Shown here in pieces: positions 19,851 to 20,821 of a stretch of DNA of 20,821 bases. Position numbers and translations under genes: made by a program. Below the pieces are notes generated by a model that was not told the origin of the DNA, did not search any database, and saw nothing but the letters and a program-made list of their open reading frames with translations. Numbering within the stretch: the first letter of the stretch is position 1; every line of letters begins with the position of its first letter. The stretch lies in NCBI GenBank assembly GCA_045645205.1, contig JAZRIJ010000068.1:1-20821 (forward strand), in the 5' to 3' direction. Source of the stretch: RGIG1995 sp045645205. GTDB lineage: Bacteria; Bacillota; Clostridia; Oscillospirales; CAG-272.

Positions 19851-20813
19851 TCAGTCATACCATGTTGATCCGGATGCAACCAAATTTTTATCAATAAAAT
19901 CGTTATCAGCGAGGTATGGATAAACATCAAAACTATATACCTGACCTTTTCGTATAGGTTGGTCAACTTTTTCAAGTTGTTCTAATGCTTGTTCTGCTTT
20001 TTGTTTATTTTTTTCAAGCGTATTAATTTCACCGTCACCATTTAAATCCGAATAAGTATAGTCATAGCATCCTTGTGAGTTACTTTGACCTGTCACAAAG
20101 AAAAGATTTATAGTCGCTTTGTGAATTTTGGAAATTGTGAGCGTGTCAATTTCACTTCCATTAGCATCTTTGGCTGTAATTTTAATCTCTTCACCAGTTA
20201 CAGCTTTTGCATGAATAACACCGTCTGTATCAACAGTTGCCAGAGATTCGTCTGAAGATGTAAAACTAACAGCTCCAGCAGGCTTAAATGTCCATCTGTC
20301 ATCATACTGAAGTTCAATTGTTGCTTTTTCTTCAGCAACAGCGGCACGGATAAATTTGACCATATATGTATTCGACTTACTGCCAGTGGAAACAGTTGCC
20401 TTTGCGATGCCTTCGCTTTCAGTGTCAGAAATAGTTGCCTGCTGATAATCAATAGTTAAGCCATCTTCCGCAGTTGCTATCAGTTTCGGAATTCTTGGTC
20501 TGCCCGCAGGAAGATTTACCGTATAAGTAAATGTAGATTTTTCAAAATCTATTGTACCGTATGATTTATCATCAAGCTCCAAAGTTGCCAATAACGGACC
20601 GTCAAGCTTAACAGCCAAAATCACGTCAAGAATATCTACCTTATTGTCGTCATTTAAATCCTGCGTATCCAAATCAGTCTCTCCTTTTACAATACTCTCA
20701 ATAATATCCTTAGCTAAATCGTTTTGAAGCACTGCTCCGGCAGCAACTGCAACAGTGCCTATAACAAACACTATAGATATTGCCAAAATAATAATTTTTT
20801 TGCTCTTCTTCAT
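19851..20813 (-). CDS. N-terminal part of the split esterase: signal peptide, dockerin-like loop, Ig-like domains, catalytic Ser
   Basis: Residues 1-27 are a signal peptide (KKSKK, a hydrophobic core, AVAAGA). Residues 52-63, DLNDDNKVDILD, form a calcium loop like one half of a dockerin; the usual second repeat is missing. Residues 76-156 look like a cadherin-like beta sandwich and 165-230 like a Big_2 domain. The SASA domain starts at about 235 with FFVTGQSNSQG, catalytic Ser244. Directly after it lies DLNGDGEINTLE (256-267), a full EF-hand-type loop. The frame stops at TGA (19853-19851) in mid-domain. The start is at the window edge, so its ribosome site is not visible. Confidence 0.8.
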   Translation of the reverse strand: MKKSKKIIILAISIVFVIGTVAVAAGAVLQNDLAKDIIESIVKGETDLDTQDLNDDNKVDILDVILAVKLDGPLLATLELDDKSYGTIDFEKSTFTYTVNLPAGRPRIPKLIATAEDGLTIDYQQATISDTESEGIAKATVSTGSKSNTYMVKFIRAAVAEEKATIELQYDDRWTFKPAGAVSFTSSDESLATVDTDGVIHAKAVTGEEIKITAKDANGSEIDTLTISKIHKATINLFFVTGQSNSQGCYDYTYSDLNGDGEINTLEKNKQKAEQALEQLEKVDQPIRKGQVYSFDVYPYLADNDFIDKNLVASGSTWYD

Positions 20814-20821
20814 AAAAAAAC

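Larger units (their letters stand above)
18148..20813 (-). pseudogene. Secreted sialate-O-acetylesterase-type gene split by one frameshift
   Basis: The two frames below are one gene of about 888 codons. The first frame ends GSTWYD then TGA; shifting by one base at 19853/19854 continues LKDYKRSGFASALGKKYYELSGEKVIFLQTG into the second frame, a natural esterase sequence. A single lost C in GACCTG would explain it. It may be a real recent mutation or a sequencing/assembly error; the rest is intact, with no other stop. Confidence 0.85.

Noticed and set aside
19840..19865. Programmed -1 frameshift in the esterase
   Set aside because: No slippery heptamer or strong downstream structure is visible at the shift; a lost base is simpler.
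1..20821. tRNA, rRNA or CRISPR array
   Set aside because: I saw no cloverleaf with a matching acceptor stem, no rRNA-like stretch and no regularly spaced direct repeats; the GCAGTAYA copies are too short and uneven.

Overview
The window looks like a low-GC Clostridia chromosome, probably a gut-type Oscillospiraceae/Ruminococcaceae relative. The reasons are AT-rich DNA, strong AGGAGG-type ribosome sites, textbook TTGACA-17-TATAAT promoters, a zinc-type L33 gene, a CrtO-like acyltransferase, a DUF6472-type protein, and a secreted esterase with a dockerin-like calcium loop. I cannot assign a species.

Layout. (1) 1-337: the 5' end of rpmG (ribosomal protein L33, minus strand, cut by the window edge), diverging from rlmD. 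(2) 338-1942: rlmD, a 23S rRNA m5U methyltransferase. (3) About 1943-7360: a mobilizable integrative element. It holds a DUF6291-like gene, an unknown membrane-anchored protein, a 94-aa protein, a ribbon-helix-helix-like 50-aa protein, a hairpin-rich oriT-like region, a short MobV-like relaxase and a large serine recombinase. (4) 7364-11634: a same-strand chromosomal run of CrtO-like acyltransferase, glycerophosphodiesterase, CPBP membrane protease, SDR reductase, YbaK-type Cys-tRNA(Pro) deacylase and a Cys-rich 63-aa protein. The recombinase stops 5 bases before the first of these, so the element's integrase promoter may now feed this run. (5) 11637-12232: a terminator, then a palindrome-rich AT-rich intergenic region. 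(6) 12233-12448: a 71-aa small membrane protein. (7) 12482-15808: a LysR regulator diverging from a tight three-gene operon (cyclase-like, AAC(3)-like with a Cys-rich tail, degenerate TIM barrel). (8) 15866-17535: three small minus-strand genes diverging from an XRE-S24 (CI/LexA-like) repressor, with three phased palindromic operators between them. (9) 17536-18060: interspersed repeats and a run of perfect hairpins. (10) 18148-20813: a secreted sialate-O-acetylesterase-type gene on the minus strand, split by one apparent -1 frameshift.

How the parts work together. In the element, the serine recombinase would excise and integrate, while the relaxase and oriT-like hairpins would allow mobilization by a helper. 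A repeated TATGAGG motif lies before two of its minus-strand genes and may be a shared operator. The LysR operon looks like a small-molecule modification pathway in which the cyclase and TIM barrel have lost much of the usual metal-binding set. The S24 locus looks like a stress-triggered switch: self-cleavage of the repressor would release both its own gene and the three small genes. The last two loci are the best candidates for undescribed systems.
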